NCBI RefSeq assembly: GCF_034347405.1
Contig: NZ_CP133778.1
Location: 2,232,001 to 2,296,000 of the forward strand
Direction: 5' to 3'
DNA: 64,000 nt
Source: Pseudomonas sp. CCC3.1
Lineage (GTDB): Bacteria; Pseudomonadota; Gammaproteobacteria; Pseudomonadales; Pseudomonadaceae
The translations under genes were made by a program, and so were the position numbers. Each line of letters starts with the position of its first letter. Position 1 is the stretch's first letter. Under the pieces are notes generated by a model. The model did not search any database and was not told the origin of the DNA. It saw only the letters and a program-made list of their open reading frames with translations. Below, piece by piece: positions 40,852-49,815 of this stretch.

Positions 40852-42027
40852 TCAGGCCAGTGAAGTCCGCTTGCCGAAGAACATTTCGGTGATCAGGTCG
40901 TTGTTGATTTGATCACCCTGCAGGGTGCGCACCAGCAGTTCGCTGCCCAGCAGCGGCAGTGACAGCACCATGGTCGGGTTGACGCGTTTGACCTTGGGCA
41001 TGTTCCGGGTTTCGTTGACCAGCGCGATGATTTGCGTGTCATCACCGGCAACTTCTTTGGCCGCCAGAATGGTGAACACGTTTTCAGCATCGCTTTCACA
41101 CAGGGTAACGATGTATTTGGCATCGCCTGCGCCCGCCAATTTGAGGGTCGAGGCAGCCGATGGATCACCCTCAATGAGGTCGGCCTTTTCCGGCAAATCG
41201 TGCTGGACGCCTGGCGCGCACACCACGGTGACGTGTTCGCCTCGATCAGTCAGGCCTTTGTAGACGTTCTGGGCCAGTGAACCGACGCCGACAAGGATGT
41301 AGTGATTTTTACGGGCCATGTGGGTAATCCTGCCTTTTACGATGCGTTGGATGTTGTTGCTGATCAGCGGGCCGGCAATGGACGCCACCGAAATCGCGAA
41401 GATGGTGATGCCCAGAATAATCACTGTCAGGGTGAAAAAACGGGCGTCGGTGGTGTGCGGCACGATGTCGCCAAAGCCGACGGTCGACATCACCACAATG
41501 GCGAAATAGAACGCAGTGGGCAGGTCGGTGACCGCCGGTGCAAATTCCTCGCCCATGTAGAGCGTGCCTAGGGTGCTGTAGACGATCAGCGAGGCGATGC
41601 TGACCACTGCAAAAAAGCTGCCGGTGGCCAGGCTGTAGTGGTCAAATCGGCGCCAGTAAAAACCCAGCACGGCAATCGTGATCAACGAGAAGAAGGTCAC
41701 GCCGTCGGGTTTTTTCAGGATGAAAAAATCAACGCAGACCGTCGCCACCAGCAACAGCAGGGCAAAGAACCAACTGATGCGTGACTTGATCAGCAGCCCG
41801 AAAGCCATCAGCACCAGCACGAAGCCCACGACGAACCCTGGAATTTCCAGCAAGGCCAAGAAGCTCAAGGCCTCTTTCCAGGAGCTGAAGGAGCCGCCCG
41901 CAGCATTGGAGTGGGCGACCCCGCGCTGCAACACGGGCATAAAGAGTACAAAGCCATTGATGGCCACCAGCAAGGCGACCCCGGTAGCAAAGTTGAGCCG
42001 CGATTTAACTTCCTGTAATAAAGTCAT
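40852..42027 (-). CDS. Ion channel with TrkA-N domain (Kch-like potassium channel)
   Basis: 391 residues. The first about 220 residues contain about six membrane segments and the potassium selectivity filter MSTVGFGDIVPHT. The last about 170 residues form an RCK/TrkA-N nucleotide-binding domain (HYILVGVGSLAQNVYKGLTD). It is a homologue of E. coli Kch and other voltage-gated-like K+ channels at the inner membrane. Convergent with the small ORF upstream on the plus strand, and unrelated by strand logic to the urease block behind it (78 bp gap to nixA-type gene). Confidence 0.9.
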   Translation of the reverse strand: MTLLQEVKSRLNFATGVALLVAINGFVLFMPVLQRGVAHSNAAGGSFSSWKEALSFLALLEIPGFVVGFVLVLMAFGLLIKSRISWFFALLLLVATVCVDFFILKKPDGVTFFSLITIAVLGFYWRRFDHYSLATGSFFAVVSIASLIVYSTLGTLYMGEEFAPAVTDLPTAFYFAIVVMSTVGFGDIVPHTTDARFFTLTVIILGITIFAISVASIAGPLISNNIQRIVKGRITHMARKNHYILVGVGSLAQNVYKGLTDRGEHVTVVCAPGVQHDLPEKADLIEGDPSAASTLKLAGAGDAKYIVTLCESDAENVFTILAAKEVAGDDTQIIALVNETRNMPKVKRVNPTMVLSLPLLGSELLVRTLQGDQINNDLITEMFFGKRTSLA

Positions 42028-42105
42028 GGTTCCTACGACGCGTCTGTTAAGGGGTTGTTGGAGTGTAGGCCAGGTTTTTCAGGCTGCCGCAGCGGCGGCA
42101 AACCA

Positions 42106-43155
42106 TCAGGTGTTGGCCCCCAGTTGGTCATAGCCGCGCAGGTAGTAATTGAGGCCCGAGATCAGCCAGCACAGAACAAACATGGCGATGATCCAGTAGC
42201 CAATCTCACCGAAGTTGTCGTTGAGCGCAGCGATCGGCGTCCAGATGCCGCCAGTGAGTTCCAGTTTGTCGGCGATCAGGCCCAAGGCCTCAATGCCGCC
42301 GATAAACAGCGCGACCACCACCGAGGCCGCAGTAATCGTGATGTTGTAGTAAAGCTTGCGCACCGGCTTGGAAAAGGCCCAGCCGTAGGCACCGATCATC
42401 ACGAAGTTGTCCAGTGAGTCGATCAGGGCCATGCCGACGGCAAACAGCACCGGGAAGACCATGATTGACCACAGGTTGATGCCCTGCGAGGCGCTGGTGG
42501 CGCTGATGCCCAACAGGCCGATTTCAGTCGCGGTGTCAAAGCCCAGGCCGAACAGAAACCCCACCGGGTACATGTGCCAGCTTTTGTCGACCAGGTTGAA
42601 CAGGCGACCAAAGATCCGCGCCATCAGCCCGCCCTTGTTGGCTACCAGCAGGTCGAGTTCTTCAGGGGGCAGGGTGTGGCCGGCCTTGACCTGTTTGAAC
42701 TTTTTGTACACCGAGATCAGGATCACCAGGTTGAGCACGCCGAACAGCAGCAGGAACACCGATGACACCAGGGTGCCAATCAAGCCGCCGGTTTCGTGGA
42801 ACCACTCCATGTCGTCCTTGAAGGCCATGGCGGTGGCGGCAATCGCGAAGGATGCCAGTACCACAATGGTCGAGTGCCCCAGCGAGAACCAGGTGCCGAC
42901 AGCAATCGGCCGCTTGCCTTGCTGCATCAGTTTACGGGTCACGTTGTCGATGGCTGCGATGTGGTCGGCATCCACGGCATGGCGCAATCCGAAGCCGTAG
43001 GCCAGTAACGCGGTGCCCATCAGCACCGGGTTGCTGCCGAACTCGATGAACGCCCAGGCCCAGGCGAGCAGGTTGGCAATGACGAGGCCAATCAATAAAA
43101 AGATCGCCCGGCGAGTGGTGTCGGTCGTACCGGGTAACTGAGCGATGGCGGTCAT
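42106..43155 (-). CDS. NiCoT-family nickel/cobalt transporter
   Basis: 349 residues from ATG 43155 (AGGAA seven bases upstream; the earlier in-frame start is less likely). The NiCoT signature HAVDADHIAAIDNVTR starts at His59, and VGTWFSLGHSTIVVLASFAI and GLGFDTATEIGLLG segments are also conserved. It imports Ni2+ (possibly Co2+) across the inner membrane. It is the last gene of the urease block, 27 bp after the urea transporter, and should supply the urease active site. Confidence 0.93.
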   Translation of the reverse strand: MTAIAQLPGTTDTTRRAIFLLIGLVIANLLAWAWAFIEFGSNPVLMGTALLAYGFGLRHAVDADHIAAIDNVTRKLMQQGKRPIAVGTWFSLGHSTIVVLASFAIAATAMAFKDDMEWFHETGGLIGTLVSSVFLLLFGVLNLVILISVYKKFKQVKAGHTLPPEELDLLVANKGGLMARIFGRLFNLVDKSWHMYPVGFLFGLGFDTATEIGLLGISATSASQGINLWSIMVFPVLFAVGMALIDSLDNFVMIGAYGWAFSKPVRKLYYNITITAASVVVALFIGGIEALGLIADKLELTGGIWTPIAALNDNFGEIGYWIIAMFVLCWLISGLNYYLRGYDQLGANT

Positions 43156-43182
43156 GTGGGATTCCTGCAAAAGGTTCGACGT

Positions 43183-44163
43183 TTATTGGCGATGGGAAGG
43201 CATCACGTCCTTGTTCGGCACCAGGAACAACCATGAAGCGAGTACAAAAGGCATGGTCAGGGTCGGGATGCCGACAGGGCCCAACAGAGTATTCAAAGCC
43301 CCTTGCACAAATACAGTGAAAACTACCCCGATCAAGGTGTAGATCAGCACACGCCAGCTCGGTTTGTTAAAGGTCGAGCCCAGTGCGATGGCGGTCAGCA
43401 CGGCACTGAACGCGTACAGCCCGTTGTTGATGCTTGAGTGTTCGGCCTGCAGCAGCGTTGCAATCAGGACTGCCAGCAGGGAGCCGCACAGGGCGAACAC
43501 TGCTGCCCACAATGAAGACACGGCCAGCCCGACCAGGAACAGCACGCTGCCCACCACGGTGCTGATCAGAAACACTTCAGAAACGCCATAGAACGTGGCA
43601 TGGAACAGGTCGATGCCGTCCAGCAGGTTGCTGTTGTGCGCGACCAGGTCGTGGGGCAGGTTGGGCACCGGCAACGCGTTGCTGCTCAGGCCGCCGAAGG
43701 CATAGCTGGCCAACAGCATGGTCCAGGTCACCAAGACAAAAGGGGCGGTGAGGGCTGCGACTTTCCAGGTTTTCAGTATGTCGGCGATGCAGATCGTGAC
43801 AATCACCGACACCACGCTGGCGAGAATGATGCACAGCCAGACGGCCGGCGTGACGTCCAGGAAGGTCGGCAGCGCTACACCCACCAGGCACCCGTTGTAG
43901 CCGTAGAGCCCGGCTTTCCAGGATTTCTGGTCCTTGAGGTGCATGCCGGTGAGCGTGGCGGCGACAGTACCCAGCACACTGCCATAGGCCACTGCCGGGT
44001 TGCCTTCGCCAAAGGCCCCGACAAAAATCGCGGCAAAAAACAGCAAACCGGTCAGGGGATTACTCTGGAACATGACCTGCGAACAGCCCCGCAACGTGAC
44101 GTCAATAAACGTCAGGACCACGTTGCCATTGGTCATCTGTGACCACTTGGATGCAGCTTCCAT
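43183..44163 (-). CDS. yut: Urea transporter (Yut/SLC14-like)
   Basis: 326 residues with about ten hydrophobic segments and the UT-family internal symmetry (NPLTGLLFFAAIFVGAFGEG in the first half, INNGLYAFSAVLTAIALGS in the second). GGCSQVMFQSNPLTGLLF-type and LYGYNGCLVGVALPTFLD segments match bacterial urea channels such as Yersinia Yut. It lets urea enter down its gradient. It lies between ureD and the nickel transporter on the same strand, separated from ureD by a 150-bp palindrome. Confidence 0.9.
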   Translation of the reverse strand: MEAASKWSQMTNGNVVLTFIDVTLRGCSQVMFQSNPLTGLLFFAAIFVGAFGEGNPAVAYGSVLGTVAATLTGMHLKDQKSWKAGLYGYNGCLVGVALPTFLDVTPAVWLCIILASVVSVIVTICIADILKTWKVAALTAPFVLVTWTMLLASYAFGGLSSNALPVPNLPHDLVAHNSNLLDGIDLFHATFYGVSEVFLISTVVGSVLFLVGLAVSSLWAAVFALCGSLLAVLIATLLQAEHSSINNGLYAFSAVLTAIALGSTFNKPSWRVLIYTLIGVVFTVFVQGALNTLLGPVGIPTLTMPFVLASWLFLVPNKDVMPSHRQ

Positions 44164-44184
44164 ATTGACTCTCCCACGGGTAGT

Positions 44185-44334
44185 ACGTAGCAGTTGCCGA
44201 GCTCCGCGAGGCTACGTCCGATTGCGCAGCGATCGTAAACCCTGAGAACCCCATTTAACTGAAGGGACGCGATAGCCCATTTACGACTGCTTCGCAGCCG
44301 GACGTAGCCTCGCGGAGCTCGGCAACTGCTACGT
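44185..44334. repeat. 150-bp palindromic element between ureD and the urea transporter
   Basis: The two outer arms, 44185-44220 and 44299-44334, are perfect 36-bp inverted repeats (ACGTAGCAGTTGCCGAGCTC... and its complement). Inside, GCGcAGCgATCGTAAA and TTTACGAcTGCTtCGCAGC are imperfect inverted repeats too, so the whole can fold into one long cruciform. It is a Pseudomonas REP/BIME-like doublet and splits the urease operon. Confidence 0.85.
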
Positions 44335-44347
44335 GGTTAGGGGGTGT

Positions 44348-45310
44348 TTATTTCCACAGGAACTGCGGTTGCAAGGTCACGCCCAGAATCTCTTCACGGG
44401 CGACTTTCCAGAACTCACGGACCCGGGCTTTGACGTCACCGCTGTCATTGCCCAGCACCTTGAAGATCAGCCCGCAATGGTTGGGCAAGCGCGTCACTCC
44501 ACTGGCCAGTCCAGCCTCAATGTCAAACAGCGCCGGAATGCGTTCAACGATCCGGTCGTGATGCTCCCTGGGCGTGAGCAGCACCACGTTGCCAAACACG
44601 TCGAAGGTTTGCATGACGCCAACGGCATCGAGGCTTTCCTTTTTGGGCTCCAGCACGTACTTCTCGACAAACAGTTCCTTGCCTTCAAGGTTTTCGGCTG
44701 AGACCCGCGAGGAGTACACGTCAAAGCCAAAGCGTTCATCGACGTGGTGGTGCTTGCGCCCCGACATCAGGATTTCGCAGTAAATCGCCGTCGCCGTCGG
44801 GTGGATCTTGATCTGGGTATCGGTGATGAACCGTGCATCGCGATGCGGGATCAGCGGGTCTGGCATGAACTCCAGATAGCCGTCCTCTTCGACCCGCAGG
44901 TGCTGGATTTGCGAGGCGTAGTTGGCATTCATCGAATGCACTTTGGTGGCCGACTGGGTGGTGACGTGCCCGCAGGCCCCGACCCCCACATTCACATCAG
45001 TGGCCAGGCGGTCGCCCTGGAGCACGCAGCCGGAGGTTGAAATCATGGTGACGCAAGGCAGCTGGGGCATTTCTTCGTCCCAATACAACGCCCGCTGCAC
45101 CAGTGACGGCACGCGTCGTTCCATGTCCGCCAGTACGCTGCGATCAGCGCGTTTTTCAAAGCCTAATCGCAGGTAGCCACTTTTGCCGGCCGCGCCGCTT
45201 TGCATTTGCGGCGGCTCGTCCTGGTAGTGCGCTAGCTCCGGCGCGTCAGTGCCTAATGAGTGAGCGCGAAGCCGTGACGGGGTGTTCACGATCTGGCTCA
45301 GCGCTGTCAT
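44348..45310 (-). CDS. ureD: Urease accessory protein UreD
   Basis: 320 residues. The UreD core is visible: TMISTSGCVLQGDRLATDVN (GGxxxGD-type block), TQSATKVHSMNANYASQIQH, and the conserved LPDPLIPHRDARF-like FMPDPLIPHRDARFITDTQI. UreD forms a complex with UreF and UreG on apo-urease for nickel insertion. Its start overlaps the ureG stop by four bases. It closes the ureABCEFGD order, an arrangement characteristic of Yersinia and Brucella ure-2 rather than typical Pseudomonas. Confidence 0.93.
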   Translation of the reverse strand: MTALSQIVNTPSRLRAHSLGTDAPELAHYQDEPPQMQSGAAGKSGYLRLGFEKRADRSVLADMERRVPSLVQRALYWDEEMPQLPCVTMISTSGCVLQGDRLATDVNVGVGACGHVTTQSATKVHSMNANYASQIQHLRVEEDGYLEFMPDPLIPHRDARFITDTQIKIHPTATAIYCEILMSGRKHHHVDERFGFDVYSSRVSAENLEGKELFVEKYVLEPKKESLDAVGVMQTFDVFGNVVLLTPREHHDRIVERIPALFDIEAGLASGVTRLPNHCGLIFKVLGNDSGDVKARVREFWKVAREEILGVTLQPQFLWK

Positions 45311-45963
45311 GCAGTGACCTCGGTTTGGGTGGCCGGGGCAGAGGGTTTTTGCGCGAACAGGAACATGTGTTCAATCATGTCCACCAGTTCTTCAATGCCG
45401 TGACCGGTTTTGCAGTTGGTGAGGATATAAGGACGGTTGCCACGCACCACTTTGGTGTCGCTTTCCATCACATCCAGGCTTGCGCCAACGTAGGGCGCCA
45501 GGTCGATTTTGTTGATGATCAGGATGTCCGCCTGCACCAGGCCCGGGCCGTTTTTGCGCGGAATTTTCTCGCCTTCGGCCACATCGATCACGTAGATATA
45601 AAAGTCGGCCAGCGCGGGGCTGAACGTCAGGGTCAGGTTGTCGCCGCCGCTTTCAATCATGATCAGGTCGCTGTCCGGAAACTTTTCTTCCATTTCCTCG
45701 ACCGCTGCAATGTTCATGCTCGGGTCTTCGCGCACGGCGGTGTGCGGGCAGGCTCCGGTTTCGACGCCGAGAATCTTGTCTTCGTCGAGGATGCCCTTGA
45801 GTGTGCGCTTGACCTGTTTGGCGTCTTCGGTGGTGACAATGTCATTCGTGATGATCAGCGGCTTGTAGCCACGATTGATCAGGATCGGGGTGATCACTTC
45901 GATGATCGCGGTTTTACCTGAACCGACCGGGCCGCCAATACCAATGCGAGTAATCTTTTTCAC
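45307..45963 (-). CDS. ureG: Urease accessory GTPase UreG
   Basis: 218 residues from GTG 45963, chosen for the AAGGAAATCC RBS directly upstream and because MetI-type residues before it are not family-like. P-loop GGPVGSGKTAIIEVITP, VETGACPHTAVREDPSMNIA with the conserved Cys-Pro-His nickel/GTPase motif, ESGGDNLTLTFSPALADF and NKIDLAPYVGASLDVMESD are all present. It hydrolyses GTP during nickel delivery. Note VTTEDAK where most UreG have YTxEDA, so it is a divergent UreG subgroup. A C-terminal Ala/Pro-rich extension is also unusual. Confidence 0.93.
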   Translation of the reverse strand: MKKITRIGIGGPVGSGKTAIIEVITPILINRGYKPLIITNDIVTTEDAKQVKRTLKGILDEDKILGVETGACPHTAVREDPSMNIAAVEEMEEKFPDSDLIMIESGGDNLTLTFSPALADFYIYVIDVAEGEKIPRKNGPGLVQADILIINKIDLAPYVGASLDVMESDTKVVRGNRPYILTNCKTGHGIEELVDMIEHMFLFAQKPSAPATQTEVTA

Positions 45964-46004
45964 AGGGATTTCCTTAATCGAAAGGGAGCTGATGGGGTCA
46001 TGTA

Positions 46005-46691
46005 TCAATTCATAAACAGGCGCACATGGGCTTTGACGTGCACCGCAGCCAGTACGTCGACGATGGGCACGTACGACGACATTTGATTGATATCGCCGAT
46101 TTCGGCGATGTCACAAAAGGCCTCAATGTCGTGGTTGAGTTCAAACAGAATGTGCTGGGTGTCGAGGTGGGTAACCCGCATCAGGCGCATTGCCGCGCTG
46201 AGGATGGTCATGGCCACGCCGTACTGGTGCATCACCACCACTTCACGGGCGCCAATGCCCTGGGTGGACATGACCACGGCCTGGGTTACCGGGTAGGTGC
46301 CTGCGGCATTCCCGACCTTGATTTGCTCCAGCCACCAGCGCACCAAAGGTTTTTCGACGACGTGAATCGACATCTCCGCCAGCTTTTTGCCCATGCGCGT
46401 GGCCATCAACCGACTTTCTTCGTTGAGCTTGCGGTTATTCACCGCCCAATCGGCGCGCAAAATGCCTTCGCGGTCGTCGGCCACGGCTGCCCGGTGTGCA
46501 GCGACTACGCCCATGCCGTCACAGCTGGCGGCCTGTTTGAGGGCGGTGAGGACGAACCCCTTGAGGGTCGCCACATCGTGAACGATGCCTGTCTGAATGG
46601 CCGATTCCACGCCGTTCGAGAACGAAAAGGCACCGACCGGCAACACCGAGTCGCCAAATTGCATGATGCGAATTAGATCTGATGCGTTCAT
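46005..46691 (-). CDS. ureF: Urease accessory protein UreF
   Basis: 228 residues, all-helical. It has the family N-terminus LIRIMQFGDSVLPVGAFSFS followed by NGVESAI, and LRMRVTHLDTQ-like C-terminal helix RLMRVTHLDTQHILFELNHD. UreF acts with UreD and UreG in nickel insertion. It lies 21 bp after ureE and 41 bp before ureG. Sequence is nearer the Yersinia-type UreF than the one usual in Pseudomonas, from memory of those families. Confidence 0.9.
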   Translation of the reverse strand: MNASDLIRIMQFGDSVLPVGAFSFSNGVESAIQTGIVHDVATLKGFVLTALKQAASCDGMGVVAAHRAAVADDREGILRADWAVNNRKLNEESRLMATRMGKKLAEMSIHVVEKPLVRWWLEQIKVGNAAGTYPVTQAVVMSTQGIGAREVVVMHQYGVAMTILSAAMRLMRVTHLDTQHILFELNHDIEAFCDIAEIGDINQMSSYVPIVDVLAAVHVKAHVRLFMN

Positions 46692-46712
46692 CCAAAGCGC
46701 CTTTTGCCGGGT

Positions 46713-47390
46713 TTAATGCTTGTGATCGTGGCTGTGAAACGTATGGCCGTGGTCATGGCTGTGACTGTGTGGGTCATGACGGTGCTGGCCTTTGATTTGC
46801 AGGGCTGCGGCTTCGAGTTTGTCTTGCGGGCTGGCCACGTGAACGTGGGTGCCGGTTTCTTCGGCGCCGCCAAACAGCAGGCGTGCTTCAGAGGCCGTGA
46901 GGTTGGGCAATACGGCGGCCCCGCTGATAAAGGCGTACGGCAGGTGCTCAAAGCCATGGGTGCGCATCACCGAGTCCATCATCTTGGTTTCCACGGTGAG
47001 CGGGATGTACACCTCGTTGTGCTTGGTCACGGCTTTCCAGTGCTGGTTGCCCAGCGCATGGCCGAGTTCGAAGCTGGTCTTGATCAGCACGTCGAGGGGT
47101 TGCTGTTTGAGTTCCTTGAGATCAATCACCATCACGTCGCGCAGGTTTAACTGAACCACCACGGCGCTGTTGGTCTTTTCGTCCCACATCAATACATCGC
47201 CGTCAGACAGCACCACGTTGCGTTCCAGCGAGATACCCAGATCGAGCCCGCCAACGCTGGTGCGCCGGCAACGGCTTTTTTGGGCTTCGCGCTGGTCGAG
47301 GATCAGCAAATCGACGTGGGCACCGGCCAGCTTTTGCTTCCAGGCCGGGTCTTTCTTGGCATTGCCCAAAATGTGTTCAATCAAAATCAC
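46713..47390 (-). CDS. ureE: Urease accessory protein UreE, His-rich nickel chaperone
   Basis: 225 residues starting from GTG 47390 with AAAGGAG upstream. The first about 70 residues form the peptide-binding domain and the next about 70 the metal-binding domain (LGHALGNQHWKAVTKHNEVY, with HALGNQHW conserved). The C-terminus is a histidine/aspartate tail, DPHSHSHDHGHTFHSHDHKH, that can bind several Ni2+. It delivers nickel to UreG/urease. A short REP hairpin separates it from ureC. Confidence 0.94.
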   Translation of the reverse strand: MILIEHILGNAKKDPAWKQKLAGAHVDLLILDQREAQKSRCRRTSVGGLDLGISLERNVVLSDGDVLMWDEKTNSAVVVQLNLRDVMVIDLKELKQQPLDVLIKTSFELGHALGNQHWKAVTKHNEVYIPLTVETKMMDSVMRTHGFEHLPYAFISGAAVLPNLTASEARLLFGGAEETGTHVHVASPQDKLEAAALQIKGQHRHDPHSHSHDHGHTFHSHDHKH

Positions 47391-47410
47391 GTTACAACTC
47401 CTTTTGAACC

Positions 47411-47443
47411 CCCTGTAAGCGCGAGCACGCTCGCGCCTACAGG
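47411..47443. repeat. REP-like hairpin between ureC and ureE
   Basis: CCCTGTAAGCGCGAGCAcGCTCGCGCCTACAGG is a nearly symmetric hairpin in the 63-bp ureC-ureE gap. It may lower accessory-gene expression relative to the structural genes. Confidence 0.65.
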
Positions 47444-47453
47444 AATCTGTTGT

Positions 47454-49172
47454 TTAGCCAAAGAAATAACGCTGGTTCATGCTGGCGACGTCGATGGGTT
47501 TGCACGTGGCATGCACGCCGTCGACTTTCACTTCGAAGGTTTCAGGGTTGACCTCGATCTTCGGCGTCTGGTCATTGCGCACCAGGTCCTTCTTGGAGAT
47601 GGTGCGGCAGTTGCGAACGGCCATGACCTGGCGATCCAGCCCGGCTTTTTCCTTGACCCCGTCTTCCAGCGCAGCTTGCGAGACAAAGGTGACGCAGGTG
47701 TCTTGCAAGGTTTTGCCGAAGGCCCCGAACATCGGGCGGTAGTAGACCGGCTGCGGGGTGGGCAGCGAGGCGTTTGGATCGCCCATGGCGGCCCAGTTGA
47801 TCATGCCGCCCTTGATCACCATTTTTGGCTTGGCGCCAAAGAAACGCGGGTCCCAGAGCACCAGGTCGGCCATTTTGCCCACTTCGACCGAGCCCAGAAC
47901 ATGGCTCACACCTTGGGCTATCGCCGGGTTAATGGTGATTTTTGCCACGTAGCGCAGCACGCGGAAGTTGTCGTTATCGGCGCTGTCTTCCGGCAATTTG
48001 CCGCGAGAGGCTTTCATGGCGTGGGCGGTTTGCATCACCCGCAACCAGTTTTCACCCACTCGGCCCATGGCCTGCGAGTCGCTGGAGAACATGGAAATCA
48101 CGCCCATGTCTTGCAGCACGTTCTCGGCGGCGATGGTTTCCGGGCGCACTCGGCTTTCGGCAAACGACACGTCGGCGGGCACGTTCGGGTTGAGGTTGTG
48201 GCAGACCATGATCATGTCGAACAACTCGGCCTGGCTGTTGATGCCGTAGGGCAGGGTCGGGTTGGTCGAACTCGGGAGCACGTTGAGCTGGCTGGCCACC
48301 TTGATGATGTCCGGGGCATGACCACCGCCCGCACCCTCGGTGTGGAAGGTATGAATGGTGCGGCCTTCAAAGGCATCAATGGTGTCTTCGACGTAGCCGC
48401 ATTCGTTGAGGCTGTCGGTGTGCACCGAGACTTGCACGTCCATCTCATCGGCCGTGCGCAGCGCGTGGCGCAGGGCGTTGGAGGTTGCGCCCCAGTCTTC
48501 GTGGACCTTGAGCCCGGCAACCCCGGCAATGATTTGTTCAGCCAGCGGGTCGCGGCCAAAAGAGTTGCCTTTACCGAGCATGCCGACGTTGATCGGCAAG
48601 CCTTCCAGTGAGCGCAACATGGCCCGAATGTTCCACGGGCCTGCGGTCACCGTGGTGCCGTTGGTGCCATCGGTTGGGCCGATACCGCCACCGAAGAAGG
48701 TGGTGATGCCATTGGACAGCCCGTGATAGGCCTGCTGGGGTGAGATCAGGTGAATGTGGGTGTCGATCCCGGCGGCGGTCAGGATCAAATGCTCGCCCGA
48801 GATGGCGTCGGTGCTCACGCCGACCACCATGTTATTGGTCACGCCGGTCATGATGCCGGGGTTGCCGCTTTTGCCGATGCCACAAATCTTGCCGTCACGA
48901 ATACCGACGTCGGCTTTGATCACGCCCTGAATCGGGTCGATGATGGTGACGTTGGTGATCACAAGGTCAAGTACGCCGTTGTCGCGGGTCAGGGTGTTGT
49001 CTGCACCCATACCATCGCGCAGGGATTTGCCCCCGCCATAGACCGACTCTTCGCCGTAACCGCGCAAGTCCTTTTCAATTTCGACAAACAGGTTGGTGTC
49101 ACCCAGGCGGATTTTATCGCCCGTGGTAGGCCCAAACAGGCCGGCGTATTCTTTGCGTGAAATAGTTGGCAT
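47454..49172 (-). CDS. ureC: Urease subunit alpha UreC
   Basis: 572 residues, with strong AAGGAG RBS. All nickel-site residues can be placed: H139 and H141 (THIHLISPQQ), carbamylated K222 with H224 (GLKVHEDWG), H251 (VSVHTDSLNE), H277 (HTFHTEGAGGGH), flap Cys324/His325 (MVCHNLNPN) and D365 (MFSSDSQAMG). Hydrolyses urea to ammonia and carbamate. The N-terminus PTISRKEYAGLFGPTTGDKI followed by RLGDTNLFVEIEKDLRGYGE matches the Yersinia-type UreC closely. It is the catalytic centre of the operon. Confidence 0.97.
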   Translation of the reverse strand: MPTISRKEYAGLFGPTTGDKIRLGDTNLFVEIEKDLRGYGEESVYGGGKSLRDGMGADNTLTRDNGVLDLVITNVTIIDPIQGVIKADVGIRDGKICGIGKSGNPGIMTGVTNNMVVGVSTDAISGEHLILTAAGIDTHIHLISPQQAYHGLSNGITTFFGGGIGPTDGTNGTTVTAGPWNIRAMLRSLEGLPINVGMLGKGNSFGRDPLAEQIIAGVAGLKVHEDWGATSNALRHALRTADEMDVQVSVHTDSLNECGYVEDTIDAFEGRTIHTFHTEGAGGGHAPDIIKVASQLNVLPSSTNPTLPYGINSQAELFDMIMVCHNLNPNVPADVSFAESRVRPETIAAENVLQDMGVISMFSSDSQAMGRVGENWLRVMQTAHAMKASRGKLPEDSADNDNFRVLRYVAKITINPAIAQGVSHVLGSVEVGKMADLVLWDPRFFGAKPKMVIKGGMINWAAMGDPNASLPTPQPVYYRPMFGAFGKTLQDTCVTFVSQAALEDGVKEKAGLDRQVMAVRNCRTISKKDLVRNDQTPKIEVNPETFEVKVDGVHATCKPIDVASMNQRYFFG

Positions 49173-49258
49173 CGGTGGCTCCTTTTCTAATGCCGCACTG
49201 GCGTCAGTGACTCAACGGCGCGCGTGCAAAGTCTGTAAGTGCATGATGGGCTTGGGCG

Positions 49259-49783
49259 CTACTTGCTCGTCTTGGAGAACTTGAAGCCGTGCTCGATTGC
49301 GCGCTGAATGGCTTGCAGTTTTTCCGGACGTTCGTGTCCGCTGACGGTTTTGTCGGGGGCCCAGCCGTCCACCAGGTTGTTGAAACCGTAGAGGGTTTGC
49401 TTGCCGCCGTAGGGGATCAGCGACACTTCGATTTCATCGCCCGGCTCAAAACGGATCGCGGTGGTGGCGGTGATGTTCAGGCGTTTGCCGAAGGCGGCCG
49501 TGCGGTCGAATTCGAGGGCGCGGTTGACTTCAAAGAAGTGAAAGTGCGAACCGATCTGAATCGGGCGGTCCCCGGTGTTACGCACTTTGACCTTGGTCAC
49601 TGGGCGGTCTTCGTTGAAGCTGATCGGCGAGCTGGCATAAAGGGTGCCCCCCAGCGGCACGTTGTCTTCACTGCCTTTTTGCACGCCACCGGGATTTTTC
49701 GCGTGCGGGATGTGGTGATCCGGGTGAGTGTCCTGATGCGGGCTGGCAGGAGCGGCAGGGGCAGCGGTTTTTTTGGTGCTCAT
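49259..49783 (-). CDS. ureB: Urease subunit beta UreB
   Basis: 174 residues from ATG 49783, longer than the usual about 105 because of an N-terminal Ala/His/Pro-rich extension (TKKTAAPAAPASPHQDTHPD). Core motifs: VPLGGTLYASSPISFNEDRP, VKVRNTGDRPIQIGSHFHFF followed by EVNRALEFDR, and FGKRLNITATTAIRFEPGDE. An extended UreB is typical of Yersinia-like ureases. It lies 86 bp before ureC and 32 bp after ureA. Confidence 0.95.
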   Translation of the reverse strand: MSTKKTAAPAAPASPHQDTHPDHHIPHAKNPGGVQKGSEDNVPLGGTLYASSPISFNEDRPVTKVKVRNTGDRPIQIGSHFHFFEVNRALEFDRTAAFGKRLNITATTAIRFEPGDEIEVSLIPYGGKQTLYGFNNLVDGWAPDKTVSGHERPEKLQAIQRAIEHGFKFSKTSK

Positions 49784-49815
49784 CACTGATTCCTCAAAAC
49801 GGGTCTGTTTGCGCG

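Noticed and set aside
47280..48611. 443-codon plus-strand frame opposite ureC/ureE
   Set aside because: Antisense shadow of urease genes with an abundance of Gly/His/Val from the opposite strand code.
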